The notes under the pieces were generated by a model. It saw nothing but the letters and a program-made list of their open reading frames with translations. It searched no databases and was not told the origin of the DNA. Positions 6,374 through 12,064 of a stretch of 23,052 bases of DNA are shown piece by piece (position 1 is the first letter of the stretch; each line of letters starts with the position of its first letter). This DNA comes from a virus. The position numbers and the translations under genes were made by a program. Location of the stretch: IMG/VR virus record IMGVR_UViG_3300028272_000005, positions 1 to 23,052 of that record; one strand, given 5' to 3'.

Positions 6374-6386
6374 TTAATTTTGTTCT
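6372..6386 (-). promoter_or_regulatory. AGAACAAA promoter-like motif, upstream of the proposed RNA
   Basis: Minus strand AGAACAAAATTAAAA. Its first base is the last base of the stop codon of the DIP1984-like gene. No leftward coding gene follows, only the structured region and the tRNA, so this copy suggests that region is transcribed for its own sake. Confidence 0.55.
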
Positions 6387-6907
6387 TAATCTTCTATAAG
6401 ATCAGTAGTAGCGTTAATAACTTCGAGTCTAGAATCTATTGTGTTATAGAGATCTTCCCATTTTCTGAGACCTTTGTTACGATCTTCTTCTTTGTAAAAT
6501 CTTATTACATGAGGTGTTTTATCTCCTCCTGATACATTTGATGAATGTTGTTGTCGTAATCTAGAAGAGCCTTCATTATCGTTCATAGATCTAAATGTAT
6601 TAATTTGAAGGGCTGCCAATTTTCTTTTGATAATTAACATATCACTCAAAGAATAATCTTTACTGTCGATATATACAATAGTTTCCAGATTAGTTTTTTC
6701 GATTTGTTTTTTAATTTTTAAATATTCGATTATGAGATCATTATTAGACTGAACTAGATTTAGTACTTCTTGTTCTTGTTTAGATTCTGTTTCAAATAAT
6801 GGCCTTTCAGTTGATACCATTGATGAATATCTAGTTATTTCTTCACAGTTACTCTTCATCCTTTTTTCAATTACTTTTAGTTTTTTCATTGCTTCAACAA
6901 GTTTCAT
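6386..6907 (-). CDS. DIP1984-like (septicolysin-like) helical protein
   Basis: A 173-residue protein whose first 120 residues follow the plan of the bacterial DIP1984 family: a MKLVEAMKKLKVIEKRM opening (family MKLAEALxxRxxLQxR), a central charged segment, an LIxxIxxxNxxT-like helix (here KIKKQIEKTNLETIVYI), then the SLSDMLIIKRKLAAL helix (family TLTDALAxRDxLxxR). The C-terminal 60 residues add a basic, Ser/Asn-rich stretch and a final acidic helix. The biochemical role of the family is not settled; it is sometimes named septicolysin, and I would not infer toxicity. ATG follows GGGAGG. It is a lone leftward gene after the divergent region 6908-7097. Confidence 0.6.
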   Translation of the reverse strand: MKLVEAMKKLKVIEKRMKSNCEEITRYSSMVSTERPLFETESKQEQEVLNLVQSNNDLIIEYLKIKKQIEKTNLETIVYIDSKDYSLSDMLIIKRKLAALQINTFRSMNDNEGSSRLRQQHSSNVSGGDKTPHVIRFYKEEDRNKGLRKWEDLYNTIDSRLEVINATTDLIED

Positions 6908-7002
6908 TTGGTTTTTCCTCCCTTAGTCTTTCTTTTATTTTTTATAGTTAAAAAATTATTAAAAAATAAAGTTAGTTTATATCTAACTTTTTCTTCTCAA
7001 AA

Positions 7003-7022
7003 ATTAATATATATAGAAGATT
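7003..7022. promoter_or_regulatory. ATTAATATATATAG motif, copy 2
   Basis: ATTAATATATATAG followed by AAGATT, identical over 20 bases to copy 1 at 2045-2064. It lies between the divergent DIP1984-like and PIG-L genes, 44 bases before the AGAACAAA motif at 7066. Confidence 0.55.
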
Positions 7023-7065
7023 GTTTTTAAACATATTTTTAGATGAGAATCTTTTCTATATAATA

Positions 7066-7080
7066 AGAACAAAATAAAAA
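7066..7080 (+). promoter_or_regulatory. AGAACAAA promoter-like motif, upstream of PIG-L
   Basis: AGAACAAAATAAAAA, ending about eight bases before the ATAGGAG ribosome site of the PIG-L-like gene. Confidence 0.55.
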
Positions 7081-7097
7081 GAAAAATAGGAGAATAT

Positions 7098-7571
7098 ATG
7101 AAAAAGAAAGAAGTACTTATAATAGCACCACATTGTGATGATGAAATTATTGGATGTTATGAAGTTTTAAAAAAACATAAATCTATCATAATATATACTG
7201 AAGAAGCAGATACTAAACGAAAAGAAGAAGCAAAAAATTTAAGAAAATATATTGATATCAAATCTCAGTTATTTCTTAGAACAATTCCTGAATCATTTAT
7301 TAATAAAGATACAACACTATATTTTCCAGATCCAATTAATGAAATTCATCATGCTCACAGATTACAAGGAATAGTAGGTGAACAATTAGTTAGAGCTGGT
7401 TTAGATGTTATTTTTTATTCGGTTAATATGTTAGCTCCATATTGTCACGAAGTAGAAAATTCAGTAGAGAAAGAGAAAGTTTTAAATTCTGTTTATCCTA
7501 GTCAGTCTGATTTATGGAAATACGATAAGAGGTATATTTTATTTGAAGGAAGATGTAAATGGATATTGTGA
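7098..7571 (+). CDS. PIG-L/LmbE-family deacetylase-like protein
   Basis: A 157-residue member of the zinc-dependent family that removes N-acetyl groups from sugar substrates such as GlcNAc conjugates. The hallmark AHPDDE motif appears as APHCDDEIIGC (10-20), with His12, Asp14/15 and Glu16 as metal and base residues; the distal histidine motif is probably IHHAHR (83-88). It is shorter than typical members (200-280 residues), so some substrate loops are missing. ATG follows ATAGGAG, with an AGAACAAA motif just before. A tiny membrane peptide overlaps its end. Two phage glycosyltransferases elsewhere in the window could make its substrate, but that link is speculative. Confidence 0.75.
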   Translation: MKKKEVLIIAPHCDDEIIGCYEVLKKHKSIIIYTEEADTKRKEEAKNLRKYIDIKSQLFLRTIPESFINKDTTLYFPDPINEIHHAHRLQGIVGEQLVRAGLDVIFYSVNMLAPYCHEVENSVEKEKVLNSVYPSQSDLWKYDKRYILFEGRCKWIL

Positions 7572-7639
7572 AAATTATAGAGATTGCATCTACTATTTTA
7601 GTTTGTATAGGAGTTCCATTAAACTATCTAAACAAATAA
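7559..7639 (+). CDS. 26-residue hydrophobic peptide
   Basis: A very short frame encoding MDIVKIIEIASTILVCIGVP then LNYLNK. ATG lies seven bases after GAAGGAAG, a better ribosome site than most chance frames have, and it overlaps the end of the PIG-L-like gene by 13 bases. The middle could span a membrane once. Real use is plausible but unproven. Confidence 0.5.
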   Translation: MDIVKIIEIASTILVCIGVPLNYLNK

Positions 7640-7678
7640 AATCTAATTAAAAGAATATAAATGTACTCTAGATTTTAT
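7636..7678 (-). terminator. Terminator of the TnpB-like gene
   Basis: On the minus strand, ATAAAATCTA (7678-7669) pairs with TAGATTTTAT (7645-7636), a 10-bp stem followed by TTGTTT. It contains the last codons and stop of the TnpB-like gene and is also where the rightward peptide gene ends. Confidence 0.6.
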
Positions 7679-8950
7679 ATTATATAGACTGAAAACTCTA
7701 AAAGTAAAGTTATTTAGAGAACTTCTGTAGTTCAATTTCGAAGTTTTTGCAACAGAAAATAAGTCTTTCCAAGATGTATAAGTCAAATCTTTAGCTTCTT
7801 TCCATAAGTTTGAAAGATCATCTACCTTGATAAGTCTTGGATAAAACCAGTTTTTCTGCCATTTGTGAAAACCTCGTCTTGAAATTTCGATTGACGAAGC
7901 CACCATATCGGGGTGTTTTTCTCCGTGAAGAATATTCCCGACAAAACTTGAGTAAACTGGATTAATCTCTACAAATTCTATTTCATAAATGTTACATCTT
8001 TTTCTTAAGTTGTTTGTTAAATCATTTCGATTCCAACAGTTATTTACTAATCTATTGAAATTTTTACCTTTCTTATGGTTTTTAGTTTCAATTTGTAGTT
8101 CTTCAATTGAAAATTTAGAACACTTGAAATGTAAAGATTGAGAAATTAAAAATTTCGAAATTTCAAAAATCTCAAATGATTTCTTGTTATTTTGATGAAT
8201 TTGTTTTGAATGATTAGAACTTACTCTAAGTTTTTGATTTAATTCTTTATTTTCGATAACTCCAGTTTTTAGAATTTGAAAATTATCTTGAGAATCAAAT
8301 TCTAGTACAGACCAACCGATATAATTTGGATTTAAGTCAATTCCAAAAACTCGAGATTTGTTTAATTGAATTTGTTCTTGTTTTAGAATTTTTTCATCAA
8401 ATATAATCCAAATTTCTGAATTTGATAATCTAATTGTAAATGGAACTTTACAATTTTTACTAAGTTCCTCTAGTTTAAATAAATTTCTTTTATGGTTTTT
8501 TCTAAGATTTGGAAGTTCAATTTTAATTTTAATTCCAGATTTTGGTTTAAAGATAATTCTGTTATTTTCGATTACATCTAACTCAAACTTTCTGTTGCCT
8601 TTTTTAGGAGCTTCACCTTGAATACAAAGAGGATGAAGTCGAAGTTCTTTCCACTGATCTTTGGAAATCTTACCTTCTGATCTTAGTTTTAGATTTTTCT
8701 TTCCACCAAAGACTATTTTACCACTAGGAACTTTTTGAAACCATGATTTACCTTCTTTAATTGCACACTGGACAAACCAGGAATCAGATAAACTATTGAA
8801 AATATTCTTACTTTTAATAAGCTGTCGAATATCTTTCTCATTCAAACCCTCGACAAAACGATTATAAGAGAATCTCATACAGGAATTAAATTCTCGAAGA
8901 TAATCACTGATATCAATTTGGTTTTGAATAGGAAGTTTTATGGTTATCAC
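7643..8950 (-). CDS. TnpB-like RuvC nuclease without zinc finger
   Basis: A 435-residue protein related to the TnpB/Cas12 RuvC group. RuvC-I is VFGIDLNPNYIGWSVLEF (201-218, Asp205). RuvC-II is FSIEELQIETKNHKKGKNFN (280-299, Glu283). RuvC-III is EINPVYSSFVGN...EKHPDMVASSIEISRRGF (328-361, Asp348). All three catalytic acids are present. Classical TnpB has a CxxC...CxxC finger between RuvC-II and III; here there is none, as in a branch of TnpB-related proteins ending TSxxG...HxAAxxIxRR. No TnpA gene lies beside it, and I see no IS200/IS605 terminal hairpins. It has its own AGAACAAA motif and terminator, so it looks like a resident phage gene. ATG follows AAGGAAC. It may be an RNA-guided nuclease or a derived regulator. 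Confidence 0.78.
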   Translation of the reverse strand: MITIKLPIQNQIDISDYLREFNSCMRFSYNRFVEGLNEKDIRQLIKSKNIFNSLSDSWFVQCAIKEGKSWFQKVPSGKIVFGGKKNLKLRSEGKISKDQWKELRLHPLCIQGEAPKKGNRKFELDVIENNRIIFKPKSGIKIKIELPNLRKNHKRNLFKLEELSKNCKVPFTIRLSNSEIWIIFDEKILKQEQIQLNKSRVFGIDLNPNYIGWSVLEFDSQDNFQILKTGVIENKELNQKLRVSSNHSKQIHQNNKKSFEIFEISKFLISQSLHFKCSKFSIEELQIETKNHKKGKNFNRLVNNCWNRNDLTNNLRKRCNIYEIEFVEINPVYSSFVGNILHGEKHPDMVASSIEISRRGFHKWQKNWFYPRLIKVDDLSNLWKEAKDLTYTSWKDLFSVAKTSKLNYRSSLNNFTFRVFSLYNIKSRVHLYSFN

Positions 8951-8977
8951 TTTTCAAAAGTTCCTTCTTAGATTTAT

Positions 8978-8992
8978 TTTATATTTTGTTCT
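8978..8992 (-). promoter_or_regulatory. AGAACAAA promoter-like motif, upstream of the TnpB-like gene
   Basis: Minus strand AGAACAAAATATAAA, identical over 15 bases to the copy at 16182-16196 on the other strand. It lies about ten bases before the AGAAGGAAC ribosome site of the TnpB-like gene. Confidence 0.58.
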
Positions 8993-9103
8993 AAAGAATA
9001 CAAGAGGTTAGAATATAATAAAAATTTAAACAAATTTTAAATTCTTTTTAGGAGGCTAAATTAAATTCTATGTATATCTATTCCGAGAATTGAAGGACTT
9101 TAT

Positions 9104-9244
9104 ATGTTAATATTTGCACAAATTGGTTGGAGTATATTTGCATTTTTAAATAATCTTAATTTTTTCTTAGTTCAAAGTATTTTTTTACTAATTATGAATT
9201 TTGTTGGAATTTATAATTGGAGAAGGAAGAAGGTTGGAGCATGA
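9104..9244 (+). CDS. 46-residue membrane protein
   Basis: A short gene encoding MLIFAQIGWSIFAFLNNLNF, a second hydrophobic stretch LVQSIFLLIMNFVGIYNW, and a basic end RRKKVGA. The pattern is two membrane helices with a positive cytoplasmic C-terminus. The QS-F-L-N-x-x-GIYNW part recalls the last helices of PnuC-like or YgjV-like small phage membrane proteins, a weak resemblance. GAAGGAC lies six bases before ATG, and the stop overlaps the next start as ATGA at 9241-9244. That overlap supports both this gene and the start chosen for the HAD protein. Confidence 0.7.
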   Translation: MLIFAQIGWSIFAFLNNLNFFLVQSIFLLIMNFVGIYNWRRKKVGA

Positions 9245-9831
9245 GATGGGGATTTGATTTAGATGGATGTGTGATAGATCTTCAATCATCTCTTTCACAT
9301 AATATACAAAAATATCATAATATAGATCTTTCTTATGAAAGGGTAATAAAATATGATATCTCAGAAATAATAAATATATCAAAAAAAGAGTTTTTAGATT
9401 GTGTAGATATAACAATTTTAGATTTTGAAAATATCAAACCATATAATGGATCTTTAGATTTTCTTTCATATTATTATAAAAAAACTAGATCTGAAATTAT
9501 ATTTATAACTAGTCGTTTAGATCATTATAATACAGAAAATTGGTTAAAAAAACATATAAGAAATATTCCTTATAAATTAGTTTTTGCATCTTCTCTTTAT
9601 TCTTCAGATAATAATTTTTCAAAAATTGATGAAATTATAAAAAATAAAATAGAAATTTTTGTTGAAGATAATTCTGAAACTTGTCAAGAGCTGTCTGAAA
9701 GTAATATTGTTAGAGTTTTATGTATGAACAGACCATGGAATCAAGATCTAAATGAAGAAGAATATAAATGTATTACTCGGGTTAAAGATTGGAATGAAGT
9801 CAAACAAATTTTTGATATAAATAGGAGATAG
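9241..9831 (+). CDS. HAD-superfamily hydrolase, 5'-nucleotidase-like
   Basis: A 196-residue protein beginning MRWGFDLDGCVIDL, where FDLDG supplies the nucleophile Asp6 and the acid/base Asp8. Motif II is IIFITSRL (about residues 87-94), and motif III/IV is KIEIFVEDNSETCQEL (about 139-154). The helical cap between motifs I and II and the EDN-type final motif fit the 5'(3')-deoxyribonucleotidase branch that removes phosphate from nucleotides, though sugar or polynucleotide phosphatase is possible. I chose ATG 9241 over an upstream TTG (9217) because it makes an ATGA overlap with the preceding membrane protein. The glycosyltransferase start follows one base after its stop. Confidence 0.8.
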   Translation: MRWGFDLDGCVIDLQSSLSHNIQKYHNIDLSYERVIKYDISEIINISKKEFLDCVDITILDFENIKPYNGSLDFLSYYYKKTRSEIIFITSRLDHYNTENWLKKHIRNIPYKLVFASSLYSSDNNFSKIDEIIKNKIEIFVEDNSETCQELSESNIVRVLCMNRPWNQDLNEEEYKCITRVKDWNEVKQIFDINRR

Positions 9832-9832
9832 T

Positions 9833-10777
9833 ATGTCTAGAATAATTTGTGCTATGCAATACCCAATTAAATTAAGATATAGTGATTGGTGGTTTTCAGA
9901 ATTTCCAAAACAATTTGAAAAATATTATGACGAAGTAATTGTATTGGGAAGAAAGTTTATAGAGAATCAAGATATTGTATTATCTGATGAAGGTTTATTC
10001 TCTTCATCAATTCAATCTATTCAGTTTGAACAAAAGCAAATTAAAGAATTTTTATCTTTACCTTTAAGAGAAGATGATACTCTTTTTCTTTCAGATTTAT
10101 CATATCCTGGATTTTTCAGTAATGTTTTATACCATAAAAAACCTAATAAATGTTTTGTATTTTGTCATGCTACATCAAAAAATAGAGGAGATATATTTGA
10201 AGGAGTTAGAGAATCAAAATGGTTAGTTGAAAAAGGTCATTCTTTAATGTTTGATAAGATTTTTGTTGGGACAGATTACCATAAAATTAAACTTGGTATT
10301 TTGAATGTGGTAAAAACAGCTCTTCCTAATCCTCCTTTAGAAATTTTTAATTTAGAAAAAGAAAATAATATTGTATCTGCAGCTAGACTAAATCCTCAAA
10401 AAATAAATTATGATTTAGAAGAAAAAGTTGAAAAAAAATATGGTAAGATTTTGAGACAAGATTCTAATTCATGGAAAGATTATTATGAATTTTTGTCAAA
10501 ATCAAAAGTTCTCATTATATCTAGTTATGAAGAAACATATGGATATCAAATTGTTGATGCTATATTAAATAATTGCATTCCAATAGCACCAAAAAAATTC
10601 TCGTATATTGAGTTATTAACAAGAGAGTATTTATATGATAATGAAGAAGAGTTATTTTCTATTTTAGATATTGCTTTAAATGGAAAACTAGAAGTACCAA
10701 GAGAATTATTGTGTCAATATTTGGTTGATAATTTTTATAAAAATATTTGTGAAATTATGAAAGGAGAAATTAAATGA
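9833..10777 (+). CDS. Glycosyltransferase, GT4/GT-B-like
   Basis: A 314-residue transferase. The C-terminal half has the GT-B pattern: IVSAARLNPQK (about 180-190) where family members have a VGRL strand, then YYEFLSKSKVLIISSYEETYGYQIVDAILNNCIPIAP (about 217-253). The latter matches ExFGxxxxEAxxxGxPxI, the donor-binding motif, with Asp replacing the second Glu. The N-terminal half has FVFCHATSKNRGD (about 108-120) in the acceptor domain. ATG follows ATAGGAGATAGT. It lies directly after the HAD gene. The acceptor could be modified DNA, virion protein or cell-wall glycan. Confidence 0.75.
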   Translation: MSRIICAMQYPIKLRYSDWWFSEFPKQFEKYYDEVIVLGRKFIENQDIVLSDEGLFSSSIQSIQFEQKQIKEFLSLPLREDDTLFLSDLSYPGFFSNVLYHKKPNKCFVFCHATSKNRGDIFEGVRESKWLVEKGHSLMFDKIFVGTDYHKIKLGILNVVKTALPNPPLEIFNLEKENNIVSAARLNPQKINYDLEEKVEKKYGKILRQDSNSWKDYYEFLSKSKVLIISSYEETYGYQIVDAILNNCIPIAPKKFSYIELLTREYLYDNEEELFSILDIALNGKLEVPRELLCQYLVDNFYKNICEIMKGEIK

Positions 10778-10815
10778 TAGAAATCAGAGACATTAAATTC
10801 TTAAGGATGAATTAA
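10774..10815 (+). CDS. Possible 13-residue leader peptide
   Basis: MIEIRDIKFLRMN, starting on an ATGA overlap with the glycosyltransferase stop and seven bases after a strong AAGGAG. It ends two bases before the next start. It may only carry ribosomes onward to the gene at 10817, whose own AAGGAT site is weak. No function is claimed. Confidence 0.35.
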   Translation: MIEIRDIKFLRMN

Positions 10816-10816
10816 A

Positions 10817-11347
10817 ATGTTTAAAACTTTAAATAATTGGTTATTTGATGGATCATTAAACTCACCTATTCCTAAACCAAAAACTGATAGTGGAGGAGAT
10901 ATTGTAATACCTGATATCTTAAAATATAACTCTCCAATAACACACACATATATTATAAAGATATTTTTAAGAAATGGTCCTCTTAATTATTTTTTAGATA
11001 GTTATTTAAATAATATTAATCTAAGATATTTAGACAAATCTGAATTATTTAAATTTATAAAGAAATGTGTTATAGATTTTAGATTTAGAAAACAAGATTT
11101 GACTTTCTTTCGATATAATCAAAAAGATAAATTATTTGAGAAACTAAGGGGTAAAATTTCAATTTTGAAAGATGAAGATATTTCTCTATTGTCTGAAATA
11201 ATAATGAGATCAAAAGATAAAGAAAATATATATAGTTCTTTAGGTCTTGAAAAAATTAAGAAAAAAGTTAAAAACAAAAAAAAGAATGAAAAAATTTCAC
11301 TGAAACAATTAATTGAGAAGAACTTCTCTATCGTTACTTTAAAATAG
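10817..11347 (+). CDS. Unknown helical phage protein
   Basis: A 176-residue protein I do not recognise. The N-terminal 30 residues are Pro/Gly/Ser-rich (GSLNSPIPKPKTDSGGDIV), so flexible. The middle (ILKYNSPITHTYIIKIFLRN, then YLDKSELFKFIKKCVIDFRF) looks helical and amphipathic. A very basic stretch KIKKKVKNKKKNEKISLKQL (about 145-164) precedes the end and could contact nucleic acid. The last codons lie inside the terminator hairpin at 11320-11364. It is in the same direction as and close behind the glycosyltransferase. A small clamp-loader or replication accessory protein crossed my mind, but no motif supports it. Confidence 0.68.
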   Translation: MFKTLNNWLFDGSLNSPIPKPKTDSGGDIVIPDILKYNSPITHTYIIKIFLRNGPLNYFLDSYLNNINLRYLDKSELFKFIKKCVIDFRFRKQDLTFFRYNQKDKLFEKLRGKISILKDEDISLLSEIIMRSKDKENIYSSLGLEKIKKKVKNKKKNEKISLKQLIEKNFSIVTLK

Positions 11348-11364
11348 TTTGAATAGAGAAGTTC
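11320..11364. terminator. Hairpin terminator between convergent genes
   Basis: GAACTTCTCTAT (11320-11331) pairs perfectly with ATAGAGAAGTTC (11353-11364), followed by CTCTTTTTCTTT, a good rightward tail. The leftward tail (TTCTTCTC) is weaker. The stop codon of the upstream gene lies in the loop. Confidence 0.82.
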
Positions 11365-11374
11365 CTCTTTTTCT

Positions 11375-11902
11375 TTATTTGTTTTTTCTAATATTTTTTC
11401 TAATTGTGTTTGCTAATTTAATTGATATAACTGGAGTTCCAAGATTATATTTGTTTCTTATTCCAGTTCCCTTACATTCTTTACATGAAGTAGAGTAATC
11501 AATTTTAAGAAGATTTATGATCTTTGAAATATGTCCACGACCAAGACATTTAAGACAATTATATTCTCCTATAACACCTTTACCATTACAGTTTTTACAA
11601 GGTACAGAAATTACTTCTTTTTTAAATTTATAAATTTCTCCTGTGCCTTTACAATTAGGACATATATTATTTAAATCAGGTTCAATTTCAAATCTTCCTT
11701 TTTCTGACATTTGAAATTCAATTAATCTTTGAATCAATAAATTTCTTGCCTTGATAAGATCTTTAACGGGTAATTTATTTGAATTTATTTTGGTTCTAAA
11801 TCTAGTAATTACATGTGAAATAGCTTTTGTTGAAGTTTCTTGTTCTTTAATACTTAGTAAGTTACATGCCTTTTTGATTTCTAAAATTTGTTGATCATTC
11901 AT
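11375..11902 (-). CDS. DnaJ-type four-repeat zinc-finger protein
   Basis: A 175-residue protein with four CxxCxGxG repeats: CPNCKGTG, CKNCNGKG, CLKCLGRG and CKECKGTG, at about residues 81-147. In DnaJ/Hsp40 four such repeats form two zinc sites that bind unfolded protein. There is no J-domain (no HPD motif), so it is not a complete DnaJ. The N-terminal 75 residues are helical, and the end is a basic tail TIRKNIRKNK. I chose the ATG at 11902 (AAAGGAGTG upstream) rather than an ATG 22 codons earlier with no ribosome site. It is the sole leftward gene after the divergent region 11903-12064. Shorter two-repeat relatives lie at 18071, 20176 and 20630. Confidence 0.75.
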   Translation of the reverse strand: MNDQQILEIKKACNLLSIKEQETSTKAISHVITRFRTKINSNKLPVKDLIKARNLLIQRLIEFQMSEKGRFEIEPDLNNICPNCKGTGEIYKFKKEVISVPCKNCNGKGVIGEYNCLKCLGRGHISKIINLLKIDYSTSCKECKGTGIRNKYNLGTPVISIKLANTIRKNIRKNK

Positions 11903-11982
11903 TTTTACACTCCTTTTTATAAAATTAAAGTTTAAAAATTTTGAATGTTTCTTAAAAATAACATCCAACTTATTCTCTAGTA

Positions 11983-11996
11983 ATTAATATATATAG
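11983..11996. promoter_or_regulatory. ATTAATATATATAG motif, copy 3
   Basis: The same 14 bases as the copies at 2045 and 7003, here followed by TTAG rather than AAGATT. It lies between the zinc-finger protein and the polymerase, 41 bases before the AGAACAAA motif at 12038. Confidence 0.55.
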
Positions 11997-12037
11997 TTAG
12001 TTTCATTTATAAATAAATGATTTTTATTTTCAAATTT

Positions 12038-12052
12038 AGAACAAAAAAATAA
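12038..12052 (+). promoter_or_regulatory. AGAACAAA promoter-like motif, upstream of the polymerase
   Basis: AGAACAAAAAAATAA, running straight into the AAAAGGAGG ribosome site of the polymerase gene. If it is a promoter, the transcript would start at or just before the ribosome site. Confidence 0.55.
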
Positions 12053-12064
12053 AAGGAGGATATT

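Noticed and set aside
8371-8378. A minus-strand AGAACAAA inside the TnpB-like coding region
   Set aside because: It lies within a conserved reading frame, lacks the following TATAAA part and has no ribosome site after it, so chance is likely in AT-rich DNA.
9014-9019. TATAAT resembling a bacterial -10 box before the small membrane protein
   Set aside because: There is no -35 box at proper spacing, and such hexamers are expected by chance in this base composition.
9051-9093. GGAGG followed 14 bases later by a 7-codon frame (MYIYSEN)
   Set aside because: Spacing from ribosome site to ATG is too long and the peptide too short; the real gene start at 9104 has its own site.
11375-11968. Upstream ATG giving a 22-residue longer zinc-finger protein
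   Set aside because: No ribosome site before it, while ATG 11902 has a strong one.
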